This document shows positions 1 to 10,384 of a stretch of 64,000 bases of DNA, in pieces. The notes under the pieces are model-generated. The model ran no database searches. It was given only the letters and a program-made list of their open reading frames with translations, and was not told where the DNA came from. A program made the position numbers and the translations under genes. Source of the stretch: Berberis thunbergii (taxonomy: Eukaryota; Streptophyta; Magnoliopsida; Ranunculales; Berberidaceae); NCBI GenBank assembly GCA_003290165.1, contig QNQO01000503.1, positions 248,001 to 312,000 on the forward strand. Reading direction: 5' to 3'. Within the stretch, counting starts at the first letter, position 1. Each line of letters begins with the position of its first letter.

Positions 1-399
1 TCTTGAAGGAGTCCCCGCTGTTGATCTGGCTCCTACGGGTGATATTGTCAAGGATGTTATAAATGTTTTTCCTTAATCTTTTGTTGTTGCTTTTGTAATT
101 GAGCGGATTTTGAATGAATGAAATTAGTTCCTTTATCGTCTTTGTTTACTTGTCGTTGTCTTGAAATTTGCATTTGATGTTTCATAGATGTTTTTAGTAA
201 CGTTTCGATGGTTTGATTTTTCTTATGTTTTAGTGCGCATGCCTTGATTTTGTACTTGTTGTTTCTGAATTGTTGTGGAAGGCTGATTTGCTTGCATATT
301 TTCTCCTTTAAATTATTTGCGTGATATCTTGCTTTGCTAGCTTGTCGTGATACGAAGTTGCTTCGTTCAATTGGCTTGTTCGTTCTAGGTGCAACGCTC

Positions 400-1065
400 T
401 AGCTAATTCAAAGTTGTTTCATTTAGTTGAAACTTTTAGTTCATTAATTTGATTCCTCGATCGATTCAAAGTTTTTGTTTTTTCTTTGACTCGGGCGTCC
501 AACTTTTGCTTCGTTTTATTCGACACTCTAGTTGATTTAAAGTTGTTTCATTTAGTTGAAACTTTTATTTTGTTAACTCGATTCTTCGATCGATTTAAAG
601 TTTTTGTTCAGTTTGACTCGAGTGTCCAATTTTGCTTCGTTTTGTGCAACACTTTGGTCGACTCGAATTCATTTTTTTAGTTGACTCGTTCGTCCAACTT
701 TTACTTCGCTAACTCGACATCTCGGTCGATTTGAAGTTTTTATCAGTTTGACTCGAGTGTCCAACTTTTACTTCGTTAACTCGACACCTTGGTCGATTCG
801 AAGTTTTTGTTCAGTTTTACTCGAGTGTCCAACTTTTACTTCGTTAACTCGACAACTCGGTCGATTCGAAGTTTTTGTTCAGTTTAACTCAGGTGTCCAA
901 CGTTTGCTTCATTTTGTGCGACGCTCTGGTCAACTCGAAATCATTTCCTTTTAGTTGACTCGTTCGTCCAATTTTTACTTTGTTAACTCGACACCTCGGT
1001 CGATTCGAAGTTTTTGTTCAATTTGACTCAGATGTCCAACTTTTGCTTCTTTGGTTGATCAGACC
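400..1065. repeat. Degenerate minisatellite, about 70-bp unit
   Basis: A unit of roughly 70 bases recurs here. Its core reads GACTCGAGTGTCCAAC, followed by TTTTACTTCGTTAACTCGAC and then a 'ggtcgattcgaagtttttgttcag' type stretch. Clear repeats of the core start near 749, 818 and 888, and more diverged ones lie before and after. A longer variant with 'gttgactcgttcgtccaa' alternates with the short one, giving a hint of a higher-order unit. Short open frames across it are by-products of the repeat. It may be the internal minisatellite of the retrotransposon whose gag follows. Confidence 0.7.
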
Positions 1066-1329
1066 AGATGCTTATCGTGAATATCTGACTTGCATCTTGA
1101 TTCTTTATGGGCTTTTGCACCCATTGTTTTTGTAGCTTTGCTATGAAACTAATTTTCTTTTGTTAGATGTGGATTCTGAAAATGAAATTTTATTGATTTT
1201 TTGACCATTTCTGCAGTTATTTTCCTAAAGTGGCTTTGTTACATCATGGAACGTTTCTTCTTTTATTCCTGTGTTGCTTATTGTTTACCCTTGTGTTGGT
1301 GCTCGTGCCTATGTTATTCCTTCTAATTT

Positions 1330-2413
1330 ATGACTTTATTTGCTCGCGTGGTTGTTGCTCCTCGATTGGCCCTGCTTGTTGTGCCCTGATGTAGTTTGTT
1401 AGTTCTTTTGCAATTGATTTAGGCCAAATTTGTTTTTGCTGTTGAGGTCTTTGAGTGTTGGCCTCTCGACTTCGATATAGGTTTTTTCGGTGGGAGCTGC
1501 TTCTTCCCAGGGCGAATGTTGTGTAGGGCATATATTAATTCCCTTGATCGCTTATTTGATCCCGTGGCGGTAGTGTTCGCTTTTTCTTTGCCCTTGAACT
1601 GCTTATCTGATGTGCCAACGAACTCGTCCAGTCGTCAACTCTGGATCCAATGTTTGATCTCTTCTTTTAATTTGTAGCAGTCCTCGGTATCATGCCCATG
1701 ATCCTTGTCCCTTGCCTCGTCCTTCCAAGTCTTCTTTCATTCTTGTAGGCTAGTTGACATTCTCCCAGTTTGATATGTGTTTTAAAAATGTCAGTTCGGT
1801 TTGCTTTTAGGGTTGTGTATGGTTTATACTCATTCCTCATTACGCTAGTTATTCACTCATGATTGGGTCGTGCCGACTGCGATTTCCTGAATTCCTGCTG
1901 GTTGGACTTTGTGCACCTGTTGCTTCGATATTTCTTTAAATGATTGTTTTCCTCCCATGACCTGTTATCTCAGCTTTTTTCATATTTTCTTTCTCGCTTC
2001 CTCGAATGGTTATCCCTCTCCTGCTCGCTCTTTCTCCTCCCAGCTTTCATTTCCTCGAGAAATATGTTCCTGTGCTATTTTCAGCAGGATGGCCATGCCT
2101 TTTGGATGTTCCAAGTTAAGGGCATCGAAAAAGGTACCTCTCTTCAATCCTGCGACGAAAGTCGCAGCGATTGTGTCATCGCTGCATCCATCAATCATTG
2201 TTAGTTCGTTGGTGAAACGAGTAACATATTCCTGTATTATTTAATTCGACTTTTTGTTAGATGTGTAGAAGGTAATGGGCTCCTTTCCTCATCCGTTGGC
2301 TTTTGATGAATCTAGTAATGAAAACAGTGGCTAAGGCTTGGAAAAAATCTATTGATCTTGGCGGTAAGCTGTTGAACCAGTTCATTGCTGTGGAAGTGAA
2401 ACTGGTCGGGAAT
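1330..2413 (-). pseudogene. Retrotransposon gag, C-terminal half (broken)
   Basis: The minus strand reads as the second half of a plant Gypsy gag. It has a segment with MNWFNSLPPRSID and RMRKGAHYLLHI near 2250-2400, then MIDGCSDDTIAATFVAGLKR near 2140-2198, then DKDHGHDTEDCYKLKEEI near 1660-1720. This last motif is typical of the post-capsid spacer of such elements. Stops and at least one frameshift separate these pieces, for example a stop after LLHI near 2250 and another near 1645. It cannot make a full protein. It is the downstream continuation of the gag half at 9258-9680. Confidence 0.75.
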
Positions 2414-2416
2414 GTT

Positions 2417-2765
2417 CACTACACCACAAATGCTTATTCATAGCGTTTCAAAAACGCTATTATAGGATATCATAGCGTTTTAGTAAACGTTGTATCTGGC
2501 GGAGCTATAATAGGTATTGGGTTAGTTATAGCGTTTCCTAAGTAGACCATTTATAGCGTTTTTCAAGTGCTATTGTTTAGTTTGTAATAGCGTTTTAAAA
2601 ATGCTATCGTTAAACCTGTAATAGCGTGTAAAAAGTGCTATTGTTTAGCTTGTGACAACGCTTAAGAAATGTTATTGTCTAGTTACCAATAGCGTTTCTG
2701 AAACGTTATTGTCTTCCCTTACGTAGCATTTAACAAATGCTATTGTATTAGTTTCTATAGCATAT
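2417..2765. repeat. CACTA-1 subterminal repeats
   Basis: A motif like ATAGCGTTT followed by AAAACGCTAT recurs in both orientations at roughly 30-base spacing, for example near 2440, 2480, 2525, 2560, 2590 and 2690. Such arrays next to the ends of CACTA elements are the usual binding sites for the TNPA-type protein. The same word occurs at the other end near 9195-9235 (aaaacgctatgg). Confidence 0.75.
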
Positions 2766-3474
2766 CTCAAGTCCTTTTTTTTTTTTCTATATCACTCATC
2801 AATTGCTATCAAATGACTTTTTATAACACTGATTTCTTTAACCATAGAAGATAATATTGCATATATTATATGTAAAGCATCTAAATGATCCAAAAATAGA
2901 TATTAATCATCTCATAAACATACGAACTACCATCACGATTAGAATATAATATGATAAAAATATTATCTTAGTGACAACATTTGTCTCAAAAGTACTACAC
3001 TATATCTCAATTAAAATTGATTTCTTCACTCCCACCATTACATGAATTTGACATAAAGTTGTTGGACAGTCTCATACTTGGTACCGTGGTGATTGTAGAA
3101 ACAATAATATCTTATTGAGGTCAATAAGTACTCATCAAGCACATTTCAGGCACCTACAAAACCAAATTTAGAAGAGTTTAAAACTTGAATGATGATCATT
3201 TTGCACCATCATTAGATTATCGATTTGAACCTACAAAAAAAAAAAAAATTTGACAAACTAGACTAGTCCACCAAAACCATAATTAAGATAATCCATCTCC
3301 AATTCAGTTCTTCCTAAAATGAATCAAAGAATTAAATATGATATGTTTTATCACCAGCTTGCATTTATAAAGCTTGAAATGGACACAGACGTACGCATGC
3401 ATTGGATACAAGTGGATCTACAAAATTGGTAGTAGTTCACATTTTTTTAATTTTTGTAAGGATTTCACCACTTA

Positions 3475-3573
3475 GGCTTTTAATTTAGTAATGTTGTTAA
3501 AATTTGGCTTTCATAGCAACGAGTATAAAAAAGCTATCATCAATTGCTATTAATGAGCAGTTGTGGCGTAGTG
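3475..3573. repeat. Internal second copy of the CACTA-1 right terminus
   Basis: This 100-base stretch ends in TTGTGGCGTAGTG at 3573 and matches the true right end at about 9150-9256, including the words AAATTTGG, CAATTGCTATTAAT and the terminal inverted repeat. It is better preserved at the tip than the outer end because it retains the final GTG. Together with the left end it delimits a possible 1157-bp element (2417-3573). No 3-bp duplication flanks that shorter unit (GTT on one side, TAA on the other), so it may instead be an internal duplication or a fused second element. Confidence 0.65.
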
Positions 3574-4673
3574 TAAGCCTAGTTCACCAAAGTGCTAGAC
3601 TTAAAAACCAAAAATAACATTGAATAATCAAATGAAAAAAGTGTACAAAACTTAGCTTCCAAGTGATTAATGCCAACACTTCCAAGCAGCTGAAAATCAA
3701 CAAAACTTATCACCAAGTAATGTCATTCCCAGCCTAAAACAACTCAGCAGCCAACCTTCTGCAAGAAACAACAAGAAGAGCCACGTCCCAAGAAACCCCT
3801 AAATCTTCTGCACGTTTTGTTGTTGTACCAAGAACTGCCAATCTGCATTCTCTCCATTGCTACCTACAAATCACGTCCTCTGCAACCGAAACTCCAACCT
3901 GTTATTTTCAGCAGCCAAACTTCATTGTCCTGCCCAAAAAACTGCTCTAAATGGGCAGTTCTCAAGAGATCAAAGCCTCCAAAAATTGTTCATGTAACCA
4001 AGCTGCTGAAACAAAACGATCCGCAACAAAATATTGCCGAAAAAACATCCAATGGTAGCTTTACTTCTTGTTTTAACATCACACACATCCTGCTTTAAAA
4101 TCTTCTAGTATAACCCGTATGCCTCTTATCTAGCAACAATAACGACTTAGGCTTACTAGGAAATGAATCCCAATCATAATTCCTTGATCTCTTTCCCATC
4201 ACACATTTATATGGTCATTGCTAATTTGCTACATAAGTCACATATCAAAATCCCCTGTTTTGTTCAACATATAAAGCAAATATAAGAGTTACAAAAAAAA
4301 CAAAGAACTGTTATTCTTCCAAATTCCAACAGCTTTAAAAAAGAGGTGTGTTCTTTTTGAAGCAGAGGTAGGGACCTTCATCTTTTCATACATTTTGTAT
4401 TGAAACCTTTGAGTGCAGAGGACCAGTTTCATGGTGTTAACTGCTGATGGGATTTGGATGAAAAAACTTGACTTTTTCAACTTTTCTGATATTTTTAAGC
4501 TCCCAAATTTCTTCAAAAATTTTATTCTTTTGGTTTACATCACTAAATAGCCCAGTGTTGAAGCAGATGATGAATATCCATTCAAAAATATTACATTAGA
4601 TCCAACTCAGAGGTTAAAAGTTCAATAAAGATGAAGCAAATAACCACTTCAACTGGTCATCTCAGAACTTTAC

Positions 4674-5023
4674 CTGGAAAAATTTTGCTCGATGTTTCGC
4701 CATAAACATAGAAGGCACAAGCAAGTACAACTTCTCATAGAAGTTTGGATACTCTAGTCCATGTTGTGTCATAAGAATGAAAAGACTGCTAAAAGCCATT
4801 ACACTGATAACACCTCCAATGTCATATGATTTTGTTAAGAAGTCACTGCACACCATGAGAGAATAAATCAGGATCCACTCACATCTAACAATCTGTCTGA
4901 GCTTAAAAGTACAAGAGTTGAAAAAAATCATAAACTGAAAAATCCTTAAAAAATTTGGGTTTACCATAACATTACGTAAATCCGATAGATAGGGAATAAC
5001 TGTGGAAGGAGACTAACAAGAAC
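4674..5023 (-). pseudogene. Captured fragment of a NOC4-like (nucleolar complex protein 4) gene
   Basis: Two exons with their intron lie on the minus strand inside CACTA-1. Exon 5023-4965 is preceded by an acceptor (atatacag), ends in a codon for M-L plus TG, and is followed by a gtaaac donor. Exon 4845-4674 is preceded by gtgtgcag, reads DFLTKSYDIGGVISVMAFSS, then LMTQHGLEYPNFYEKLY and MAKHRAKFFQ, and ends at a gtaaag donor. These match the conserved region of plant NOC4/CBF-domain proteins, which act in export and maturation of the 40S pre-ribosome in the nucleolus. The codon split across the junction (TG/T, then GAC) is kept. The first exon is diverged and no other exon was found nearby, so this is a transduplicated gene piece, not a working gene. 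Confidence 0.8.
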
Positions 5024-6774
5024 CTGTATATAACAAGGGAATACAAGTTAGACAAACAACTGAATCATCACTGAATTTATCTCAAAAAGGATTGATGTTT
5101 ATAAGATATAGAAGAGAAAACAAACAAACAAACAGAGAGAAATGAAAGTTTTGAAGTAGTAGAGCTGGTTTTGTAAATGAAAAGCAAGTAGTGCAACCAC
5201 TACACTCCCAAGAAAAAATGTGATCCTTTAAACAATCTCTACTTGATGAATACAAGTCAATTTCTGATTCGAAAGAAGGGCTTCAGCTAAATTCACATAA
5301 ACACGAGCATGTATCAAATGGAAATAAAACTAGAGTGTCACATAAACACAACAAAGTATAAATTTTAATTGGGGATACAATGATATAATGTTGTTTGCAG
5401 TAAATAACTCAGTGGAGTCTTGCAAAAACAAGGAAGAAGGAACAATCATTTTATATTGTGACGAAGTATGATTTTAATACAAGAGGTCTTTGTTTGCTAG
5501 TATATTTAAGAAAAATGTTGTGAACTATAACGAATTAGCTACCATCATTCCCACCATCTTGTAAAGTGCTAATAACTCAAAATTATTAGTTTTAATTAGA
5601 ATGCAGACTACAAAGCAATCTCTCACTGCGTAAAAATCATGTTCTAGGGACAGTAAACCTTATTCTTGAATGTTTTACCTTGCACAGAGAATCAAGCACT
5701 TCACTGGATGGTTCTTGAGACATAAGATAGTGACTATGACAAACCAAAATATTAAAAATCAACGAAAGGATAAACTTTGCACTTCCCTATCTATCACCAA
5801 CGACAATACTGTAATATCAATACATGAAAGTTGATGTTTAAACACGGAGTAATTTAGCTTGGTTACGTACCACCATCTAGATAATAAAGTAAATGATAAC
5901 AATATAGTCTTATCTTTTACATAAGAAACAAGGTAATATTCTCATCTATATGATCATATGCAAGGAACAACTCATACTTGGTAATAGGCCAATTGAGAAG
6001 GCTTATTACCAAGTATCGAGGTCGACAAATCAACCATTTCAAACCAAAATTTGCAAAAATAAAAGAACTTTTTTCTCAATTAGACATAAAAACAACCAAA
6101 CAGATATCAAATATGTCAAATTTCAAGAAAAAGACATTGATAATGGCAATGGATGATCCTTAGGAAGAAAACTCTCAATTGTCTTCCCATATAACTCACA
6201 AGTGGATAAATGAATGAGACACTTGTTGTTTTTTGAACATTACTTCACCTAAAACACACATTGACATCAAATCAAACACCTTATATTCATTAACCCAAAA
6301 ACATCAAGAAAAAGCTCAAACCCCATCAACCAATATCCTCACCACTGGAAGCGCATCATTGAAATTGCTGTAAATTGTTTCTAATGGCCCGAGTGTTGTA
6401 ATCCGCTGGAGTATAGATCGTAGCAAGATTGATAGTCTACACCACAAAAACCCACCAATACCAAATAAAAACACAAACTTTAAATTTCTTTGAAAGTAAT
6501 GTTTTTTTTCTTCAAAATTTTGTAAAATACAATATTATGAAACGAATCAACTTATAAAGATACTTATACCTCCAAGAGATGGGAACCAAATTTCTTTGAA
6601 ATAGATGCTGATTTTTATCTGTTTCTCCTCTATTTTTTTATTTTCTTTCTTCTTCTTATTTCTTCCAAACATGTATGAACACAATCTCCAAAATCCCTAA
6701 TTCCATCCAAATTGCACTTGCAACACAATTCCAATTCCCCAAATCACAAATAAAATCCATAAAAAAAGAACAAA
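5024..6774. other. CACTA-1 interior, no gene recognised
   Basis: AT-rich sequence. One weak candidate exon on the minus strand near 5690-5745 reads YLMSQEPSSEVLDSLCK before a gtaaaa donor. It could be another captured exon but the family was not recognised. The rest shows no long frame or family match. The stretch 3574-4673 on the other side of the NOC4 piece is likewise featureless apart from short chance frames. Confidence 0.4.
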
Positions 6775-7180
6775 AAATCGACCGAACCAACTAAACCGAT
6801 CAAAACCGAACCATTAAATTCGGTTCGGACCGGTTTCGGTTTTAAAAAAATTCAAACCGAAGTGGTCGGTTCGATTCTCGGTTTCTATGTGATTTTAACC
6901 GAACCGATCAAATATATATAATAAATAATATATTCATATATATAAATAATATAATATGTTTAAAATATCGGTCGGTTTGGTTTTATTTCGGTTTTGGTTC
7001 GATTTTAGTCGATTCGGTTCGGTTACAGTTTGCATAAATTAGAATCGATTCAGTTTCGAATCGGTTTTGTTAATGGCCGGTTCGGTTTCGGTTTGAAAAT
7101 TTTAAAACCGACCTAGGTCGGTTCGGTTCACGATTTAGGTGAAAAACCGAACCGATCGTTCAGTTTTCAGCCCTAAAAGC
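6775..7180. repeat. GGTTCGG/CCGAACC-rich repeat, hAT-like end
   Basis: Dense copies of CCGAACC, GGTTCGG and close variants fill this interval, with an AT-rich centre (6905-6965). The right edge ends in CAGCCCTA, the reverse complement of TAGGGCTG, which resembles the ends of hAT-type non-autonomous elements elsewhere in this window. A matching left terminus was not found, so the element is probably truncated. Confidence 0.55.
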
Positions 7181-7531
7181 TAAAAGTCTAGCTTTCTAAA
7201 GAATAATACCAAAGAGGATGAAGGGTATCGTAAGGCTTTGAAGAGCTTCATGCAGCACCGCCTCAAGGTTAGCCCGTTTCAATGAATGGAAAAAACCCAA
7301 ATCAATTATATAAAATTAGCCCCAAATCCAAAGAGAAAATACAGACTATGGAAGCTTCTATAGAGAAGGAAAAAGAGAATAAGAAGAGTAGAGATGACTT
7401 ACCTGCTTAATTTTGGGGCCCTTTTTAGAGACAGGGGAAGAAATAAACCCTAACGAGAGTTCAACGACTTCAAATGTGCAACAAGAGTTTTGTCAAGTAT
7501 TGGAGGGTTTGGAGCGGACATAATTCCCCAC

Positions 7532-8653
7532 TAGGGATGGCAATGGGACGGAACCCCGCCCCGTCAGGAAGAACAGATCCCCAAATCTGCCCCGCCAATC
7601 CTTTTATAAATTTATTTAAAACCCACCTCCGCCCCGCACGGATTGGCGGATATCTGCCCCGCCCACATACTCGTTAAAAAAATTTATTCTTAGCATACAA
7701 TAAATTCATACATACAAAAAATACAATCGAAAGATACATACAAAAAAATACAATAAATTGCAAAAAAAAAATCGATCTACAGAATCTGATATCAAAGATC
7801 GGATCTGAGATCAGATCGGATCTGAGATCAGATCAGATCTCTGATGGGGAGAGGAAGGCGGATGAGGTGGGAGCTTCGATTTCGATTTCGACTTGCTGAT
7901 CAGATCTGAGATCAGATCTACATCAGATCTCTGATGGGGAGAGGAAGGCGGATGAGGTGGGAGCTTCGACTTCGATTTCGACTTGCTCAACAGATCTGAG
8001 CTTCGACTTCGATTTCAACTTGCTGATCAGATCTGAGATCAGATCTACATCAGATCTCTGATGGGGAGAGGAAGGTGGATGAGGTGGGAGCTTCAACTTC
8101 GATTTCGCCTTTGACTGTGAGAATCTGATCTCAGATTAGATCTCAGTCTCTGATGGGGAAGGTGGAGGAGGCTTCGACTTCGACCCTTCAAAACCCTTGG
8201 TCGTGAGAGGCAAAACCCTAGCTTCGACCCTTCATCTTCGAGTGAGGATTTGTGTGTGAGAGGGAGACGCAGAAGCAGAGACTAAGGTGCGTGTGAGACT
8301 GAAAGGGAGAGGGCTCTGCCGCTCTGCTGTGTGTGAGGGGCGAAAGTGTGTGAGAGTGAGGGAGAGGCTCTGGCTCTGGTGTGAGTGAGAGCGAATGTGT
8401 GTGTGAGGGAGGGCGAGGATTTGCAAGAGATACATTTAATCCTTTATATAGTCGAAGGGCATTTTTGTAAATTTATCGGTTAAACGGATATCTGTGGGCG
8501 GATATAGCCAAATCTATATCCAGCCCGATTAATAAACGGATACAGATTGAAAATCTGTGTCCGCCCCAATATCCATGAACCCTTAACCAAATCCGCCCCA
8601 AACGGGGCGAGTGGGGCGGATATCTGTGAAAATCCGTACCACTGCCATCCCTA
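7532..8653. mobile_element. Non-autonomous hAT element with perfect 8-bp target duplication
   Basis: The element begins TAGGGATGGCAATGGG at 7532 and ends at 8653 in the inverted match CCACTGCCATCCCTA. The 8-bp sequence TTCCCCAC stands directly outside both ends (7524-7531 and 8654-8661). Eight-bp duplications and TAGGG-type termini are the signature of the hAT superfamily. No transposase is encoded. The body has GC-rich terminal regions (CCCCGCC / GGGGCGG), an internal repeat array and a polyadenine-rich stretch. It sits inside CACTA-1, so it inserted after that element or was carried within it. Confidence 0.9.
7790..8115. repeat. Internal tandem repeat of the hAT element
   Basis: A unit containing CAGATCTGAGATCAGATC, then ctctgatggggagaggaagg, then gaggtgggagcttcgatttc is present three times with small changes, spaced roughly 120 bases apart. 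The GATC-rich words are partly palindromic. It has no coding potential of its own. Confidence 0.75.
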
Positions 8654-8824
8654 TTCCCCACCACCAGACCGCTTCGATGATTGGGTATTAGGTGTTCTTG
8701 TTGTTGGTGTTGAACATCTCCTTTTTCTCTCACCATGGCTGCTTGGATCAGAGAAGGAGAAGATTGAAGAAGTCAATAGGGGGTGTTTGAGTTTGCAAGG
8801 TAACATCATTAGTGCTTGAAGAAA

Positions 8825-9140
8825 TCAGGTTGGGGTGCCATGAAAGATGAAGAAGAGAGGAGCTTTTGAAAAAGATTTGTGAAGAGTTTTGGTTGAAAAT
8901 AGAGCAAAAGATAGAGAGGGGGAAAAGGCGCCAAGGAATAATAGAGAAAGAGAGAGGGAAAAAGGCAAAGAAGAGGAGACGTCAGTGAAGAATACCGTTC
9001 CGATCTGCTGTGAATGAGGGGGGAGGGGGGAAGGAGAGCGAGACTGAGAGGGAAGCAAATATAGAAAGTGGTTTCAAAAATTTTGGAGGAGTGATTTAAA
9101 AAAAAAATTAAGTGGAATCGAGGGGATTAATTTTTTTAAT
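8825..9140. other. Purine-rich right part of CACTA-1
   Basis: The plus strand is dominated by AGAGAGG/GGAAGG runs. The minus strand gives a low-complexity Ser/Leu/Pro-rich frame that looks like chance. No gene is supported. It could be the leader of a captured gene. Confidence 0.4.
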
Positions 9141-9257
9141 TTCCCGCTTCCACTTTCATAGTTTTAGTATTCTAATGCTATTAAAATTTGGGCTTTTATA
9201 GCATAAATGTAAAAAACGCTATGGTCAAATGCTATTAATAGGCAATTGTGGTGTAGT

Positions 9258-9680
9258 TCTACACATGATCGACTCTGTGGTTTCCTTTAGAGCCATCATA
9301 TAGTAAAAGTGTCTTAGGAGATCAGTCGGGTCGGTGGAGACATCATATACTTCGAATTTTGGCGGAGTGAACTTCTTTGGCATTGCCTTTTTCATGAGTT
9401 CGTCAGAGAATGGTGGTTTGGCCAATTCATATAGTATGTTGGGATTCGTGACTCCGATCCTGAATGGTATCTCAGCAATTGTTCTGCCGCATTGCGGAGT
9501 TTTGTCTCGGTTGATTTTGCTGCTCTTGACGTTTCCTTGTTGGGGTTTCGCTAATGTTTCATCGTTCCCTTGAGTTTGGATAATGGAGTTTTGTTGAGGC
9601 GGTGCAGGAGTAGGGTCAGCTAGCTGATCGCGCTCTCGGTGATTTTCTCCAGCATCCCCATCCATCTGGGCCATGATCAA
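9258..9680 (-). pseudogene. Retrotransposon gag, N-terminal half (truncated by CACTA-1)
   Basis: The minus-strand frame starts MIMAQMDGDAGENHRERDQ, has a Pro/Gln-rich head and then a capsid-like segment with PKKFTPPKFEVYDVSTDPTD and LRHFYYMMALKE. The sequence before CACTA-1 ends in MCR, and the conserved capsid continues at 2413 on the other side of the transposon. The start methionine is chosen as the first in the frame. A start further upstream in the leader is possible. The family is Ty3/Gypsy-type by motif recognition. Confidence 0.8.
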
Positions 9681-9925
9681 CTCTACCCAAGGGTTTGTGG
9701 CAGCGCCGATGACCGTTTGGGCTGTTTGAACTATTGCGTGTAGTGGGTCCGCATTTTCGGATGCTAATGATTCAGTGATCCGAAATGTGTATTCTCCTTC
9801 GACTGTGCATCAGAGGGAAAGTTGTCGTGATATGGGGTCTGCATTATTTTATCTGATGGTCGGCTGGGCCCTTGTCAGGTTGTGATGAATCTTTATCACC
9901 ATGTGTTCAGTAAAGAGGAAACTTG

Positions 9926-10270
9926 TCGTTCCCCAAGGACGACGCCAAACTAATGTGTTCAAAAATCGTCTTCCCATGAAGAACCATTATGAAGGAGATG
10001 AAGGGAATCACTCCATCTCAATGAAGGAGGAAACCGTTATAATAAACGTGTTCCTTCATTGCGCCAATCGAGCTTAAGTCATGCATACAATTGAATGCAC
10101 TCATCAATTCACTCATTATATAAGGCAAAGGAAAATGTTTGAGAAAGGAATTCAATTGGATTATTCTATCTACACAATGAAATTTCTACTGTGTTTTGTA
10201 TAGTTTTATCTCCATCTCCAACTGAGTTACTGACTTAAGCATCGGAGCGCCTTCAGCCACCAAAAAGGTG
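9926..10270. other. Probable primer site and LTR remnant of the split Gypsy element
   Basis: On the minus strand 9952-9926 reads AGTTTGGCGTCGTCCTTGGG, resembling the TTTGGCGCCGTC leader found just after many plant Gypsy 5' LTRs. The next bases outward (from about 9955) start with TG on the plus strand and run through a TATA-like TTATATAAGG near 10118-10127 to GACTTAAGCATCGGAGCGCC near 10230, a U5-like word. The TATA and U5-like words point to the plus strand and the leader to the minus strand, so the orientation is unresolved and two different remnants may abut here. Confidence 0.4.
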
Positions 10271-10338
10271 ATCTTTGGCAGTTTAACATTTTTGTTTTAC
10301 AAGTTTTTCTTATTGGAGACTGGATTTTGGATCCATCA

Positions 10339-10339
<1 letters not shown>

Positions 10340-10383
<44 letters not shown>

Positions 10384-10384
10384 T
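10340..10384. repeat. (TTA)n microsatellite
   Basis: Fifteen uninterrupted TTA/TAT triplets. It produces a spurious run of leucines in one frame. Confidence 0.95.

Larger units (their letters stand above)
2417..9256. mobile_element. CACTA (En/Spm-like) transposon, CACTA-1
   Basis: The left end is CACTACACCACAA at 2417. The right end is TTGTGGTGTAG ending at 9256, its inverted match. The direct repeat GTTC occurs at 2414-2417 and 9256-9259, which allows the 3-bp target duplication (GTT) usual for CACTA elements if the last bases of the right terminus were lost. The flanks are two halves of one gag gene, which independently fixes the insertion point. No transposase was recognised inside, so it is non-autonomous. 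The cargo includes exons of a NOC4-like gene, a GGTTCGG-rich repeat and a nested hAT element. Confidence 0.8.
1330..9955 (-). mobile_element. Ty3/Gypsy-type LTR retrotransposon, gag region, split by CACTA-1
   Basis: Minus-strand gag coding sequence lies on both sides of a CACTA transposon and reads on from one side to the other. The amino-terminal half is at 9258-9680 and the carboxy-terminal half at 1330-2413. A primer-site-like stretch with the TTTGGCGTCGTC signature, common just inside plant Gypsy LTRs, lies at 9926-9952. Reverse transcriptase is not seen in the window, so the pol part is either beyond position 1 or lost. Gypsy assignment rests on gag similarity only. Confidence 0.7.

Noticed and set aside
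8473..8819. Opposed reading frames of about 90 codons
   Set aside because: They cover the GC-rich terminal inverted repeat of the hAT element and cross its border and target duplication, so they are by-products.
2417..9256. PIF/Harbinger element with TTC target duplication
   Set aside because: TTC is also repeated at the borders, but the ends read CACTAC and carry subterminal repeat arrays typical of CACTA elements.
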